64,000 nucleotides of DNA, taken from NCBI GenBank assembly GCA_036659415.1, contig JAVXCQ010000006.1:13791-77790 (forward strand), given 5' to 3'. A model generated the notes under the pieces. It did no database searches. It worked only from the letters and a program-made list of their open reading frames with translations, and was not told where the DNA came from. Both the position numbers and the translations under genes were made by a program. This DNA is from JAVXCQ01 sp036659415. Its GTDB lineage: Bacteria > Bacillota > Negativicutes > Acidaminococcales > Acidaminococcaceae. Positions 43,217 to 52,007 of this stretch are shown one piece after another (position 1 is the stretch's first letter; every line of letters begins with the position of its first letter).

Positions 43217-43951
43217 GTGCATCGTTTTTTTGTGCCGACACCGTTTGCTGAAAAAATGCAAATTGTAGGGATGGATGCCCACCATATTTGTAAGGTCTTG
43301 CGGATGCAAAGCGGACAACACTTGCAACTTGTGAGCAGCGATGGCGTTACTGCCTTAATGGAAATTGAATCAGTAACTGCCAGCGCTGCTTTTGTGCGGT
43401 TTGTTAGCTACCTTGCAAGTAGCAGTGAACCGGCTGTTAAGCTTGTTCTGGCACAAGGGTTAGCCAAGGGCGAGAAGATGGATTTTGTTGTGCAAAAAGC
43501 GGTAGAAATCGGTGTTAGTCGGATTATTCCGCTGGCACTGGAATATTCAGTGGTGCAACTAGATGCGGCGAAAGCCGAGAAGAAAGTAGCTAGGTGGCAA
43601 AAAATTGCCGCCGAAGCAGCTAAACAATGCAAGCGTGACATAGTCCCACTAGTGGAGCCGGTTATAAATTTGCGAGAACTTTTAGCAAAAGAACACGCTA
43701 CTTTGCGGCTTTTAGCTTCGGAAAGTGAGCAGCAAGTAGGGCTTAAACAAGTCTTGCAAAGTGGGGGCAAGACGGACGAGATTTTGTTAATCGTGGGACC
43801 GGAGGGCGGTATTGCCCCAGCAGAATTAAAACTTGCCGAAGACAGTGGCGTATATGCCATTAGTTTGGGCAAGAGAATTTTGCGGACAGAAACCGCAGGG
43901 CTAGTAGCGGCGGCCGCTATTTTTTATGAAACCGGTGATTTAGGAGGCTAA
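43217..43951 (+). CDS. rsmE: 16S rRNA (uracil1498-N3)-methyltransferase
   Basis: 244 residues, SPOUT-fold methyltransferase with an N-terminal PUA-like domain. HHICKVLRM, VQKAVEIGVSRIIPL, LIVGPEGGIAPAELKLAEDSG and ISLGKRILRTETAGLVAAA are diagnostic. GTG start two bases after prmA. Confidence 0.96.
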   Translation: MHRFFVPTPFAEKMQIVGMDAHHICKVLRMQSGQHLQLVSSDGVTALMEIESVTASAAFVRFVSYLASSSEPAVKLVLAQGLAKGEKMDFVVQKAVEIGVSRIIPLALEYSVVQLDAAKAEKKVARWQKIAAEAAKQCKRDIVPLVEPVINLRELLAKEHATLRLLASESEQQVGLKQVLQSGGKTDEILLIVGPEGGIAPAELKLAEDSGVYAISLGKRILRTETAGLVAAAAIFYETGDLGG

Positions 43952-43954
43952 GCA

Positions 43955-45259
43955 ATGAAAAAAATAGCTTTCTCCACTTTAGGATGTAAAGTTAATCAAG
44001 CAGATACTGCTAGCATGGAAAAGCTTTTTCGACAGGCAGGTTATGAACTTGTGGCTTTTAATGTAAAAGCTGACATTTATCTTATTAATACTTGTGTTGT
44101 TACCAATATGGGACAAAAAAAATCACGTCAGGTTATTCATCGAGCAGTGCGGCAAAACCCAGAAGCCTTAATTGTGGTGACCGGTTGCTATCCACAAACA
44201 GCGGCAGATGAAGTCAAAGCTATTAGTGGTGTGGATTTAATTATTGGTAATCAAGACCGGGCGCAGTTAGTGACCTTGGTGGAAAAAGCCTTGATGGAAC
44301 GCCGAGGAAGTACCATGGACGGCGTACACCAATTAACCGCTCAAACTGCTTTCGAAGAATTGCCGGCAGATGAAGCTACGGATAAAACTCGCGCCTTCTT
44401 AAAAATTCAAGAAGGTTGCAATCAATATTGTACCTATTGCATTATTCCTTATGCACGGGGACCTTTGCGTTCTCGCAGTTTGACCAATATTAAGACCGAA
44501 GTGACAAGACTCGTCGCCGCTGGGTTTAAGGAAATAGTGTTAATCGGTATTCATTTGGGAGCTTATGGGCAGGAAACTGCTGGTGGCGCTACACTCACAG
44601 CTGCCGTTAAAACCGTTTTGGCGGTGCCAGGGGTAGAACGCTTGCGTCTGGGCTCTTTGGAGTCTGTAGAGGTAGCTGACGAGCTACTAGAGGTCATGCT
44701 GGCAGATGAACGTGTTTGCAGACAACTGCATTTACCGTTGCAAGCTGGTTGCGATGAGATTTTGCAGCTAATGCATCGACCTTATGATACGGCTAAGTTT
44801 AGCAAGCTTTTGCAAAAAATTAGGCAAACCATTCCGGAGATTGCCATTACCACGGATATTATTGTGGGTTTTCCGGGAGAAACAGCCGAGCATTTTGCTG
44901 CTACTAAGGTTTTTGCTACGCAATGTCAATTTAGCAAAATTCACATTTTCCCCTTTTCACCTCGTCAAGGCACTCCGGCAGCTAGCTACGCAGGGGTGGT
45001 TCCGGAAAACTTGAAGCAGGAGCGGGCAACGCAACTCGCAGCAGTTGATGCCAATGCTCATGCGGCCTTTTGTCAAACGTTAGTGGGACACAAGGTGCAG
45101 GTTTTATTTGAGCAAGCAGTTGCGCCTAACTTGGTGGAAGGTTTAAGCAGTAATTATATCCGTGTTTTCGCTCCTGGGGCTGCTAGTCTTAACGGACAAA
45201 TTAGGACAGTCGCAGTACAAAAAGTTTATCAAGATGGAGTTTATGGGGAAATCCAATAA
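43955..45259 (+). CDS. mtaB: tRNA t6A37 methylthiotransferase MtaB
   Basis: 434 residues: N-terminal UPF0004 cluster domain (STLGCKVNQADT, NTCVVTNMG, GCYPQ), radical SAM cluster CNQYCTYC in IQEGCNQYCTYCIIPYARGPLRSR, and C-terminal TRAM region. Adds methylthio to t6A37 in ANN-decoding tRNAs. STLGCKVNQ and the domain set fit MtaB rather than MiaB or RimO. Confidence 0.95.
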   Translation: MKKIAFSTLGCKVNQADTASMEKLFRQAGYELVAFNVKADIYLINTCVVTNMGQKKSRQVIHRAVRQNPEALIVVTGCYPQTAADEVKAISGVDLIIGNQDRAQLVTLVEKALMERRGSTMDGVHQLTAQTAFEELPADEATDKTRAFLKIQEGCNQYCTYCIIPYARGPLRSRSLTNIKTEVTRLVAAGFKEIVLIGIHLGAYGQETAGGATLTAAVKTVLAVPGVERLRLGSLESVEVADELLEVMLADERVCRQLHLPLQAGCDEILQLMHRPYDTAKFSKLLQKIRQTIPEIAITTDIIVGFPGETAEHFAATKVFATQCQFSKIHIFPFSPRQGTPAASYAGVVPENLKQERATQLAAVDANAHAAFCQTLVGHKVQVLFEQAVAPNLVEGLSSNYIRVFAPGAASLNGQIRTVAVQKVYQDGVYGEIQ

Positions 45260-45341
45260 AATTTCAACGAAACTTCACTTTATAAAGCAGGATTTAGTAG
45301 GGACTTAGCGAATTTTTTAAGATAAGAGAGGGGGGAGAAGA

Positions 45342-45677
45342 ATGTCTGATTGTATTTTTTGCAAAATTATTGCCGGAGAGATTCCATCTACAAAGCTGTA
45401 TGAAGATGACAAGATGCTTGTTATTAACGATGTGGCCCCCGGTGCACCGGTACACGTCTTATTAATTCCCAAAGTGCATACGCAAAATATTGTGACGGCT
45501 GATAGTGAACTGGTTGCGCATATTATGGGTAAGCTTGGGCTGCTCGCGCAGTTGCTAGGCGTAGAGAAAAAAGGTTTCCGTGTAGTCATTAATACCGGCG
45601 TGGATGGTGGACAGAGTGTTGAACATTTACACTTTCATTTATTAGGCGGAAAAGAACTGGGCTGGCCGCCTTGTTAG
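45342..45677 (+). CDS. hinT: HIT-family purine nucleoside phosphoramidase
   Basis: 111 residues; CIFCKIIAGEIPSTKLYEDD at the N-terminus and HIT triad HLHFHLLGG near the C-terminus. Cytosolic hydrolase of AMP-lysine-type phosphoramidates. Downstream of mtaB by 82 bases, without a visible terminator between. Confidence 0.95.
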   Translation: MSDCIFCKIIAGEIPSTKLYEDDKMLVINDVAPGAPVHVLLIPKVHTQNIVTADSELVAHIMGKLGLLAQLLGVEKKGFRVVINTGVDGGQSVEHLHFHLLGGKELGWPPC

Positions 45678-45681
45678 TCAC

Positions 45682-45711
45682 TTGACAGCGACCGCCTGCT
45701 TGAAGTATAAT
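45682..45711 (+). promoter_or_regulatory. promoter of rpsU-yqeY
   Basis: TTGACA (45682-45687), 18-base spacer, TATAAT (45706-45711): both hexamers perfect. Confidence 0.88.
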
Positions 45712-45771
45712 AATACGGTGTAATGACTATATACACTTCCCTAAAGGTCGTTGTGGAGGGAGGGAGAACAG

Positions 45772-45948
45772 ATGACAGAAGTCAAAGTTGGCAAAAGCGA
45801 AACGCTTGATAGCGCACTTCGCCGCTTTAAAAGAGCTACCCAAAAAGCTGGGGTTCTTTCCGAGGTTAGAAAACGCGAACATTACGAGAAACCTAGCGTT
45901 AAACGTAAGAAAAAATCCGAGGCTGCAAGAAAGCGCAAAACCAGATAA
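45772..45948 (+). CDS. rpsU: ribosomal protein bS21
   Basis: 58 residues from ATG 45772 (GGGAGGGAGA upstream). VKVGKSETLDSALRRFKRATQKAGVLSEVRKREHYEKPSVKRKKKSEAARKRK is the S21 pattern, very basic. Own near-perfect promoter; followed 14 bases later by yqeY. Confidence 0.96.
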   Translation: MTEVKVGKSETLDSALRRFKRATQKAGVLSEVRKREHYEKPSVKRKKKSEAARKRKTR

Positions 45949-45962
45949 TTGGGGGCGTCTGT

Positions 45963-46412
45963 ATGTCTATTAAAGACCTTTTGACAGAAGATATGAAAAA
46001 AGCGATGAAAGACAGAGAAAGCGGTAAGTTACGCCTAAGCGTCATTCGTATGGTTCGTTCTAGCATTAAAAACATCGAAATCAATGACAAAAAAGAACTG
46101 AATGATGATGAAGTTCTGACTGTGTTGATGAAAGAGGTTAAAATGCGTCAAGATTCTTTGGAGGAATTCACCAAAGCTAATCGTGGCGAGCTGGTAGAAC
46201 AAGCAAAACAGGAAATAGATATTCTCAAAACATATCTGCCTGAGCCGCTTACTGATGAAGAATTAAAAACTTTGGTAGAAGCAGCAATTGCTGAAGTTGG
46301 CGCTACCTGTGCGAAAGATATGGGTAAAGTCATGACTGCAGTTATGCTAAAAGCCAAAGGCCGTGCAGACGGCAAGCGAATCAATGTGTTGGTTCGTGGT
46401 TTATTAAAGTAA
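45963..46412 (+). CDS. yqeY: YqeY/GatB-related protein
   Basis: 149 residues. Two helical lobes: SIKDLLTEDMKKAMKDRESGKLRLSVIRMVRSSIKN and DELKTLVEAAIAEVGATCAKDMGKVMTAVMLKAKGRADGKRINVLVR, the YqeY family pattern shared with the tail of GatB. Linkage to rpsU is conserved in Bacillota and suggests a link to translation; exact role unproven. Confidence 0.92.
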   Translation: MSIKDLLTEDMKKAMKDRESGKLRLSVIRMVRSSIKNIEINDKKELNDDEVLTVLMKEVKMRQDSLEEFTKANRGELVEQAKQEIDILKTYLPEPLTDEELKTLVEAAIAEVGATCAKDMGKVMTAVMLKAKGRADGKRINVLVRGLLK

Positions 46413-46421
46413 TAACATGAT

Positions 46422-46449
46422 GGGGGGGTATTCGTTACCCTCCTTTTTT
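46422..46449 (+). terminator. terminator of rpsU-yqeY
   Basis: GGGGGGTA, TTCG-type loop, TACCCTCC, then six T. Confidence 0.85.
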
Positions 46450-46460
46450 GTTGGCAAAAT

Positions 46461-46489
46461 TTGCGAAAAAGACCATATCCTAGTATAAT
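46461..46489 (+). promoter_or_regulatory. promoter of nfeD-floA
   Basis: TTGCGA (46461-46466), 17-base spacer, TATAAT (46484-46489). Confidence 0.8.
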
Positions 46490-46518
46490 GGTTATAATAA
46501 TAAGCGGAGGTACAGGTT

Positions 46519-47262
46519 ATGCAACGAAAACTTTTTTTCATGCTTCTTATGTTAGTTAGCCTGCCGCTCTTTAATGTGGAGGCAGCAAGGGTTACCCCTA
46601 TGGATCTGTATCCTAGCCAGGTAGATTTATGGAGCAGTATTTTTTTATTGCCTCAGGTTAAAGCTGTTCTGCTGACGATTATTATCTTGGGAATTTTGGC
46701 AGAAATCAAAACCGCCGGCACCGGTATTGCCGGAAGTATTGCTGTGGTGTGCGCCGTGGCCCTTTTCGGAATTAATTTTATGAGCGGCAATGGCGGTTGG
46801 CAGGAAATTTTGCTTTTTGTTGTAGGGTTAGGCTTGTTAGTGTTAGAAGTTTTTATTCCAGGGTTTGGGGTGTTTGGCATTATCGGTATGCTTAGTTTAT
46901 TGGGGAGCTTTTATTATCTCCTGGGCGGCAATGCGGCGGCACTTAATTGGCTAGCTGTAAGCCTCGTGGCGGCCATTGGAATTTTTGCCCTGTTGGTGAA
47001 ATATTTACCTTCTAATCCGGCTTGGAATTTGGTGGTGTTAAAAGAAAGACAAATGCTCAAGGAAGGCCTGGGTACTCCGGATTTTTCTGCTTATTTAGGT
47101 GCTAGCGGAATAACTGTAACCGTCCTACGGCCGTCAGGAATCGCTCTCGTAGAGGGCAAACGACTGGACGTAATCACCAGTGGAGAATATATTGCGACTG
47201 GTACTAGCGTCAAGGTGGTCAAAATAGAGGGCAATAAAATCTTTGTCAGCATACAACAATAG
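46519..47262 (+). CDS. NfeD-family membrane protein
   Basis: 247 residues: signal sequence (about 1-22), 4-5 helices and a C-terminal OB-fold (about 185-247, ASGITVTVLRPSGIALVEGKRLDVITSGEYIATGTSVKVVKIEGNKIFV). This is the short NfeD lacking the serine protease domain. NfeD proteins work with flotillin-type proteins in membrane microdomains; floA is the next gene. Confidence 0.94.
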   Translation: MQRKLFFMLLMLVSLPLFNVEAARVTPMDLYPSQVDLWSSIFLLPQVKAVLLTIIILGILAEIKTAGTGIAGSIAVVCAVALFGINFMSGNGGWQEILLFVVGLGLLVLEVFIPGFGVFGIIGMLSLLGSFYYLLGGNAAALNWLAVSLVAAIGIFALLVKYLPSNPAWNLVVLKERQMLKEGLGTPDFSAYLGASGITVTVLRPSGIALVEGKRLDVITSGEYIATGTSVKVVKIEGNKIFVSIQQ

Positions 47263-47292
47263 AGGTTGTTAGCATAAAAAGGAGATGAAACT

Positions 47293-48300
47293 ATGATTAT
47301 GGATTTAGTGTTTGGCAGTGGTTTTCTGATTATCCTCGCTGTAGTTGGTATTGCAGTATTTTTAAATTTTGTTCCGTTGGGTTTATGGATTTCGGCCATG
47401 GCTGCCGGCGTTGACGTTGGTATTTTTACTTTGGTTGGTATGCGTTTACGGCGTGTGCCGGCGTCTAACATTGTGTTACCCCTTGTTAAAGCTAATAAAG
47501 CTGGTTTAAGCGTCAATGTTAACCAGCTGGAAGCGCATTATTTGGCTGGTGGTGACGTGGATCGCGTAGTAGACGCTTTAATTGCAGCCCACAGAGCTGA
47601 AATTCCGCTGACTTTTGAACGGGCGTGTGCTATTGATTTGGCCGGCCGCAATGTTTTGGAAGCAGTACAAATGAGCGTTAACCCTAAAGTTATCGAAACT
47701 CCTATTGTATCAGCAGTAGCGAAAAATGGTATTGAACTAAAAGTAAAAGCTCGCGTTACGGTGCGTGCTAATATTGATCGCCTAGTGGGTGGTGCCGGTG
47801 AAGCTACTATTATCGCCCGTGTTGGTGAAGGTATTGTTACTAACGTAGGTTCAGCATTGAACCACAGTGCTGTTCTCGAAAACCCGGACCACATTTCACG
47901 CACTGTCCTTGAAAAAGGCTTAGATGCTGGGACAGCTTTTGAAATTCTCTCCATCGATATTGCGGACGTTGATGTGGGGCGTAATATCGGCGCAGAATTA
48001 ATGACAGATCAAGCAGAAGCTGATAAAAGAATTGCCCAAGCTCGTGCCGAAGAACGCCGGGCGATGGCAGTAGCAAAAGAACAAGAAATGAAAGCCTATA
48101 CTCAAGAAATGCAAGCTAAAGTTGTAGAAGCTCAAGCTAAAATTCCAGTGGCGTTGGCCAAAGCTTTGGAGGCAGGACGTATTGGCGTGATGGATTATTA
48201 TCGCATGAATAATATTATTGCCGATACCCAAATGCGTAATACCATTGGTGGCGAAGCAGAAATAGCAGAAGAGCTTCCCCAAAATGAGCAGTTTAAATAA
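47293..48300 (+). CDS. floA: flotillin-like protein FloA
   Basis: 335 residues: short N-terminal membrane region (about 1-45), SPFH-type domain (PKVIETPIVSAVAKNGIELKVKARVTVRANIDRLVGGAGEATIIARVGEGI) and a C-terminal coiled coil rich in EA/AQ repeats (EADKRIAQARAEERRAMAVAKEQEMKA). Organises lipid microdomains and protein secretion. AAGGAGAT precedes ATG; 30 bases after nfeD. Confidence 0.95.
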   Translation: MIMDLVFGSGFLIILAVVGIAVFLNFVPLGLWISAMAAGVDVGIFTLVGMRLRRVPASNIVLPLVKANKAGLSVNVNQLEAHYLAGGDVDRVVDALIAAHRAEIPLTFERACAIDLAGRNVLEAVQMSVNPKVIETPIVSAVAKNGIELKVKARVTVRANIDRLVGGAGEATIIARVGEGIVTNVGSALNHSAVLENPDHISRTVLEKGLDAGTAFEILSIDIADVDVGRNIGAELMTDQAEADKRIAQARAEERRAMAVAKEQEMKAYTQEMQAKVVEAQAKIPVALAKALEAGRIGVMDYYRMNNIIADTQMRNTIGGEAEIAEELPQNEQFK

Positions 48301-48320
48301 TTAGCTAGTGAGGCAGTAAT

Positions 48321-48695
48321 ATGAAAAGTTATTATATTCTCATTCTTTGGTTCCTTTTAGTTTTTGTGGTGCCGAGAATGCTCAAAACTAAGCAAAGACC
48401 GGAGTCTTCAGACGAAGCTATACTTGCTAATGAAAACGAGCCGACGACTAAAGCTGAGGATTTTTGGAAAAAGTGGGGTCTGGAAGATTATGCACCTAAA
48501 GAAGCGGATACGGAAGAAGTCATTATCACACCTGTGCTACCAGAAGTTGTAGACGTGCCAGCGGAGCTGGTAGTACCAAGCTCGCCCAAAAAGCCCCGCT
48601 TACAGTTTGGGAAGACCCATTTACGTCAAGGGATGATTATGGCAGAAGTTTTTGGCAAACCTCGTGCTCTTAATCCTTACCAAGAAGAAAAATGA
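48321..48695 (+). CDS. small membrane-anchored protein downstream of floA
   Basis: 124 residues: N-terminal helix (about 4-20, YYILILWFLLVFVVP), a long acidic, proline-rich linker and a C-terminal motif with LRQGMIMAEVFGKPRAL. Family not recognised. Motifs of the form I-x-x-(S/A)-E-(V/I)-(L/F)-G-x-P-(R/K)-A-L appear, as I remember, in small unannotated Bacillota proteins. Position 20 bases after floA and before the terminator places it in the nfeD-floA operon. Confidence 0.8.
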   Translation: MKSYYILILWFLLVFVVPRMLKTKQRPESSDEAILANENEPTTKAEDFWKKWGLEDYAPKEADTEEVIITPVLPEVVDVPAELVVPSSPKKPRLQFGKTHLRQGMIMAEVFGKPRALNPYQEEK

Positions 48696-48735
48696 AATAA
48701 AAACTGCGTCCTTTAGGGGCGCAGTTTTTATTTAT
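48695..48735. terminator. terminator of nfeD-floA operon
   Basis: AAATAAAAACTGCGTCC / GGGGCGCAGTTTTTATTT with a TTTA-type loop and T runs. Confidence 0.9.
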
Positions 48736-48740
48736 TTTTC

Positions 48741-48770
48741 TTGCAAATATTTATTGAGATAGCTTATAAT
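48741..48770 (+). promoter_or_regulatory. promoter of the pyridoxamine kinase gene
   Basis: TTGCAA (48741-48746), 18-base spacer, TATAAT (48765-48770). Confidence 0.8.
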
Positions 48771-48839
48771 AGTGCCCGTGAGTTTGCCGCTACTAGTAGC
48801 GGTTGATCTGGATAAAAAGTGAGAGCAAAGGGGGGGTTC

Positions 48840-49667
48840 ATGGTGCAGAAAGTAGTTGCGGTTCATGATTTATCCTGTGTAGGACGCTGTTCCTTAACGG
48901 TTGTATTACCCATTCTTTCAGCACTGGGCTTACAGGTGTGTCCCCTACCAACCGCTGTACTTAGTACACATCCGGCAGGGTTTAAGAACGTAGTGTGCCA
49001 GGAAATGACTGGTCAGATGCGACAGTTTAGCCAGCAATGGCAGGAAAATCAGCTGGAGTTTGATTGTGTATACACTGGCTTTTTAGCTTCCAGCGAACAA
49101 ATTCAGGTGACTAAAAATATTATTCGACAATTCGCACAACAAGATAAAACCATTTTGGTAGATCCGGTGATGGGCGATGACGGACAGGCATATTCTTTGA
49201 CGACACCGGAGCTAATAGAGGAAATGCGCAGTTTAGTGGCGCAAGCTAGCATTATTACTCCTAATTACACAGAAGCCTGCTTTTTGTTACAAAGGCCTTA
49301 TTTAGGCAATAAGGTGCAAAGCGCGCAACTTTTACCGTGGTTGGTGGAGCTGGCAAACCTAGGACCCCAGCAAGTGGTGATTACGGGTATTCCTCAAGGC
49401 GAGGACGTGGTGACGCTAGCCTATGAAAGAGTGCACCAATGTTTTTATCGTTATGCTAATCGACGAGTAGGTGGTAAATATCCGGGTACTGGTGACCTCT
49501 TTGCCAGTATTTTGCTGGGAAGACTCCTGGGTGGTATGGGTTTGGGACTAGCTATTCAAGCGGCGGGAGATTTTGTCGCCCAAGCTATTACCTCAACAAG
49601 AGAGCTAGGATTGCCAGTTAGAGAAGGTGTGGCTTTTGAAGCGCTAATCCAACAATTAAATGACTAA
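48840..49667 (+). CDS. pyridoxamine/pyridoxal kinase
   Basis: About 275 residues of the ribokinase-like PdxK/PdxY fold. VVAVHDLSCVGRCSLTVVLPILSALG, VCPLPTAVLSTH, DPVMGDDGQAY, ITPNYTEACFLL and the catalytic/anion-hole block KYPGTGDLFASILLG fit vitamin B6 kinases, which phosphorylate pyridoxal, pyridoxine or pyridoxamine. ATG 48840 follows a G-rich site. A vitamin-type ECF S-component gene follows 123 bases later. Confidence 0.9.
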   Translation: MVQKVVAVHDLSCVGRCSLTVVLPILSALGLQVCPLPTAVLSTHPAGFKNVVCQEMTGQMRQFSQQWQENQLEFDCVYTGFLASSEQIQVTKNIIRQFAQQDKTILVDPVMGDDGQAYSLTTPELIEEMRSLVAQASIITPNYTEACFLLQRPYLGNKVQSAQLLPWLVELANLGPQQVVITGIPQGEDVVTLAYERVHQCFYRYANRRVGGKYPGTGDLFASILLGRLLGGMGLGLAIQAAGDFVAQAITSTRELGLPVREGVAFEALIQQLND

Positions 49668-49691
49668 GCTGTCTTGTTAATAATTAGCGAA

Positions 49692-49737
49692 ACTGGCTCT
49701 TTGCTGGTGGACACTAGGAGCATATACTAAAGCCAGT
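49692..49737 (+). promoter_or_regulatory. candidate promoter enclosed by an inverted repeat, ECF S-component
   Basis: TTGCTG (49701) and TATACT (49723-49728), spacer 16, are flanked by the 7-bp inverted repeat ACTGGCT (49692-49698) / AGCCAGT (49731-49737). It could be an operator pair or a folded leader. Weak -35. Confidence 0.4.
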
Positions 49738-49790
49738 AAAATAGGCAGAGCTATTGGTAAGAAATTTGCTAGCCGCCGGAGGAGAACAAG

Positions 49791-50318
49791 ATGGGGCAAC
49801 TAAGAACTAAAGATGTGGTTTATATCGGTATGTTAGCAGGTGTGTGTGTACTTGCTACTTTCATTAAAATTCCGTTTGGTTCCGGTGCGATGGTGCACTT
49901 AGGTACCGGCATGATTTTTACGTCCGGTATTTTATTTGGTGGCGTTTACACTGGGTGGGCAGCGGCCTTGGGGTCGGCTTTTTATGATTTATTGCTAGGC
50001 TTTTCTCCCTATACGTTGTGGTCGTTTTTGATTAAAGGCAGTGCAGGTTTTTTAGTGGGAACTATTGCTCGGGGGCTGTGGCCAACTCGGGGAAGCAAAA
50101 CTTTTAGACCGAGTTTTTTGCGGATCGTCCTTGCTTGCTTTGTGGGGGCGATGTGGACCTTGGTCGGGTATATTTTTGCTTGGTGGTTTGTCCTAGGTAG
50201 TTTCACGGTGGCTTTAGCCAATATACCGGCTAGTCTGTTGACTTCAGCTGTAGGGTTTGTGGTAGCGATGCTCCTTTATCCACGCTTAAAAGGTTATGTG
50301 GAAGACAAGTTTTATTAA
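49791..50318 (+). CDS. ECF transporter S component, probably vitamin B6
   Basis: 175 residues, six helices. TKDVVYIGMLAGVCVLATFIKIPFGSGAMVHLGTGMIFTSGILFGGVYTGWAAALGSAFYDLLLGFSPYTLWSFLIKGSAGFLVG is the S-component pattern. Neighbouring pyridoxamine kinase points to pyridoxine/pyridoxamine uptake, as predicted for PdxU-type S components; that substrate is inference. Shared EcfT/EcfA modules are elsewhere. CGGAGGAG precedes ATG. Confidence 0.82.
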   Translation: MGQLRTKDVVYIGMLAGVCVLATFIKIPFGSGAMVHLGTGMIFTSGILFGGVYTGWAAALGSAFYDLLLGFSPYTLWSFLIKGSAGFLVGTIARGLWPTRGSKTFRPSFLRIVLACFVGAMWTLVGYIFAWWFVLGSFTVALANIPASLLTSAVGFVVAMLLYPRLKGYVEDKFY

Positions 50319-50334
50319 TTAAATAGCTTCTTGG

Positions 50335-50372
50335 ATGCGATTGCGACATTTTTGTGGCAGTCGCATTTTTTG
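50335..50372 (+). terminator. terminator of the ECF S-component gene
   Basis: ATGCGATTGC / GCAGTCGCAT stem (one G-T pair), 12-base loop, then six T. Confidence 0.85.
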
Positions 50373-50434
50373 GCAGGTAAATAAGAAAAAAAGGCGAATT
50401 TAGTATAGCAAAGAACGGGGAAGGAGTTGGGGTA

Positions 50435-51907
50435 ATGTTAGAAAAAATAGATTTAAAGCAGAGCATAGCTAAAGAGGGTTACGAAGTATTATTTACGGAG
50501 TATGCCAATAAATTAGGTGCTTTGCAACGGGAGATTACAGAGGCTAAAATACCCGTCATTGTGTTATTGGAAGGTTGGCGAGGGTCTTTACGGGGCACGC
50601 TATTAAATACGTTGTTATCTACTATGGATCCCAGAGGTTTTCGAGTTTATTCGGCGTCTAAAATGCAGGAGTCAGCTCAAGAATATCCTTTTTTCGCTAG
50701 TTTTTGGAAACAACTTTGCCCTTGTGGTGCTTTTAGTTTTTATCACCGGAGTTGGTATTTTCTTAAGCTAGAGCATGTTGCTGGCGATAAAAAGGAAAAA
50801 GGTGATTGGTTTAATGTCCCCTATGAACATATTAATGCCTATGAAAAGCAACTAACTGCTGGTGGGTATGTGATTATTAAACTCTTTGCCCATGTTTCGA
50901 AGAAAAAGCAAGAGAGTAACTTGGAAAAGATGAATAAAATCTACGGTAAGGACTGGCAGTCTATGAAGCCGGGAGCTGTAGAGGGTGATGACTATCATAA
51001 TTATTTACAGGCATATGAAGAGATGTTTGTCGCTACCGATACAACGAATGCACCTTGGCACGTGCTTGCAGCCGAAGATCTTCGTTATGCACAAATCGAG
51101 ATTTTTAAAATTTTGATTGCTAGTTTGGAAAATGCCCTTGCTAATCAAAAAATACAACAGGCAGAACCGGAACTGGTGGTTAAACCAGTGATTCCTAATA
51201 TTCTCCAACAATATCAGCCAGAACAAGAAGTAGATAAAAAAGAGTATGGTAACAAATTGAAAGAATATCAAAAAAAATTACAGGTTATGCAATTTGAACT
51301 CTATAAAAGAAAGCTGGCTACAGTACTAGGCTTTGAAGGGTGGGATGCCGGTGGCAAGGGGGGCGCCATTAGAAGAGTAACAGCGGCACTTGATCCTTTG
51401 GGGTATGCAGTGAATACTGTAGCGGCACCGAATTTAGTGGAAAAACAATTCCATTATTTGTGGCGTTTCTGGCACAACGTTCCTCCTAATGGCGAAATTG
51501 CTATTTTTGACCGCACTTGGTATGGTCGCGTGTTAGTAGAAAGAGTGGAAGGGTTTGCTAAACCGGAAGAGTGGCGTAGGGCTTACCAAGAAATTAATGA
51601 AACTGAAGCGCAGTGGGCAAAGCAAGGAATTATTATTTTTAAGTTTTGGATGCAGATTAGTAAAGAAGAACAATATGCGCGTTTTAAGGCACGGGAAAAC
51701 GATCCCGATAAGATTTGGAAAATTACGGAAGAAGATTGGCGTAATCGAGAAAAATGGGCAGCTTACGAAGAAGCCGTTAACGAAATGCTCTTTAGAACTG
51801 ATACCAAATATGCTCCGTGGACGGTGGTGGAAGCTAATTCCAAATATTATTCTCGGCTTAAGGTATTAAAAACAATGGTGGACCGCTTGGAAGAAATACT
51901 CAAATAA
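50435..51907 (+). CDS. pap: two-domain polyphosphate:AMP phosphotransferase (PPK2 class II)
   Basis: 490 residues with two fused PPK2 domains (about 1-245 and 265-490). The C-terminal domain is intact: Walker A GFEGWDAGGKGG (300-310), DRTWYGRVLVERVEG and KFWMQISKEEQYARF. The N-terminal copy is degenerate (LLEGWRGSLRGT, YHRSWYFLKLE), as known for two-domain Pap proteins. The enzyme uses polyphosphate to convert AMP to ADP. Monocistronic. Confidence 0.93.
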   Translation: MLEKIDLKQSIAKEGYEVLFTEYANKLGALQREITEAKIPVIVLLEGWRGSLRGTLLNTLLSTMDPRGFRVYSASKMQESAQEYPFFASFWKQLCPCGAFSFYHRSWYFLKLEHVAGDKKEKGDWFNVPYEHINAYEKQLTAGGYVIIKLFAHVSKKKQESNLEKMNKIYGKDWQSMKPGAVEGDDYHNYLQAYEEMFVATDTTNAPWHVLAAEDLRYAQIEIFKILIASLENALANQKIQQAEPELVVKPVIPNILQQYQPEQEVDKKEYGNKLKEYQKKLQVMQFELYKRKLATVLGFEGWDAGGKGGAIRRVTAALDPLGYAVNTVAAPNLVEKQFHYLWRFWHNVPPNGEIAIFDRTWYGRVLVERVEGFAKPEEWRRAYQEINETEAQWAKQGIIIFKFWMQISKEEQYARFKARENDPDKIWKITEEDWRNREKWAAYEEAVNEMLFRTDTKYAPWTVVEANSKYYSRLKVLKTMVDRLEEILK

Positions 51908-51945
51908 TAGAGGGGGATATCTCTAGTGGGGTATCCTCTTTCTAT
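51908..51945 (+). terminator. probable terminator of pap
   Basis: Imperfect stem AGAGGGGGATA / TATCCTCT around a 12-base loop, then TTTCTATTT; moderate strength. Confidence 0.6.
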
Positions 51946-52007
51946 TTATGTTTGCCTAGATTTCAGATATAATAGAACAGGTACGAATTAACTTTGGGAG
52001 GCAAAAT

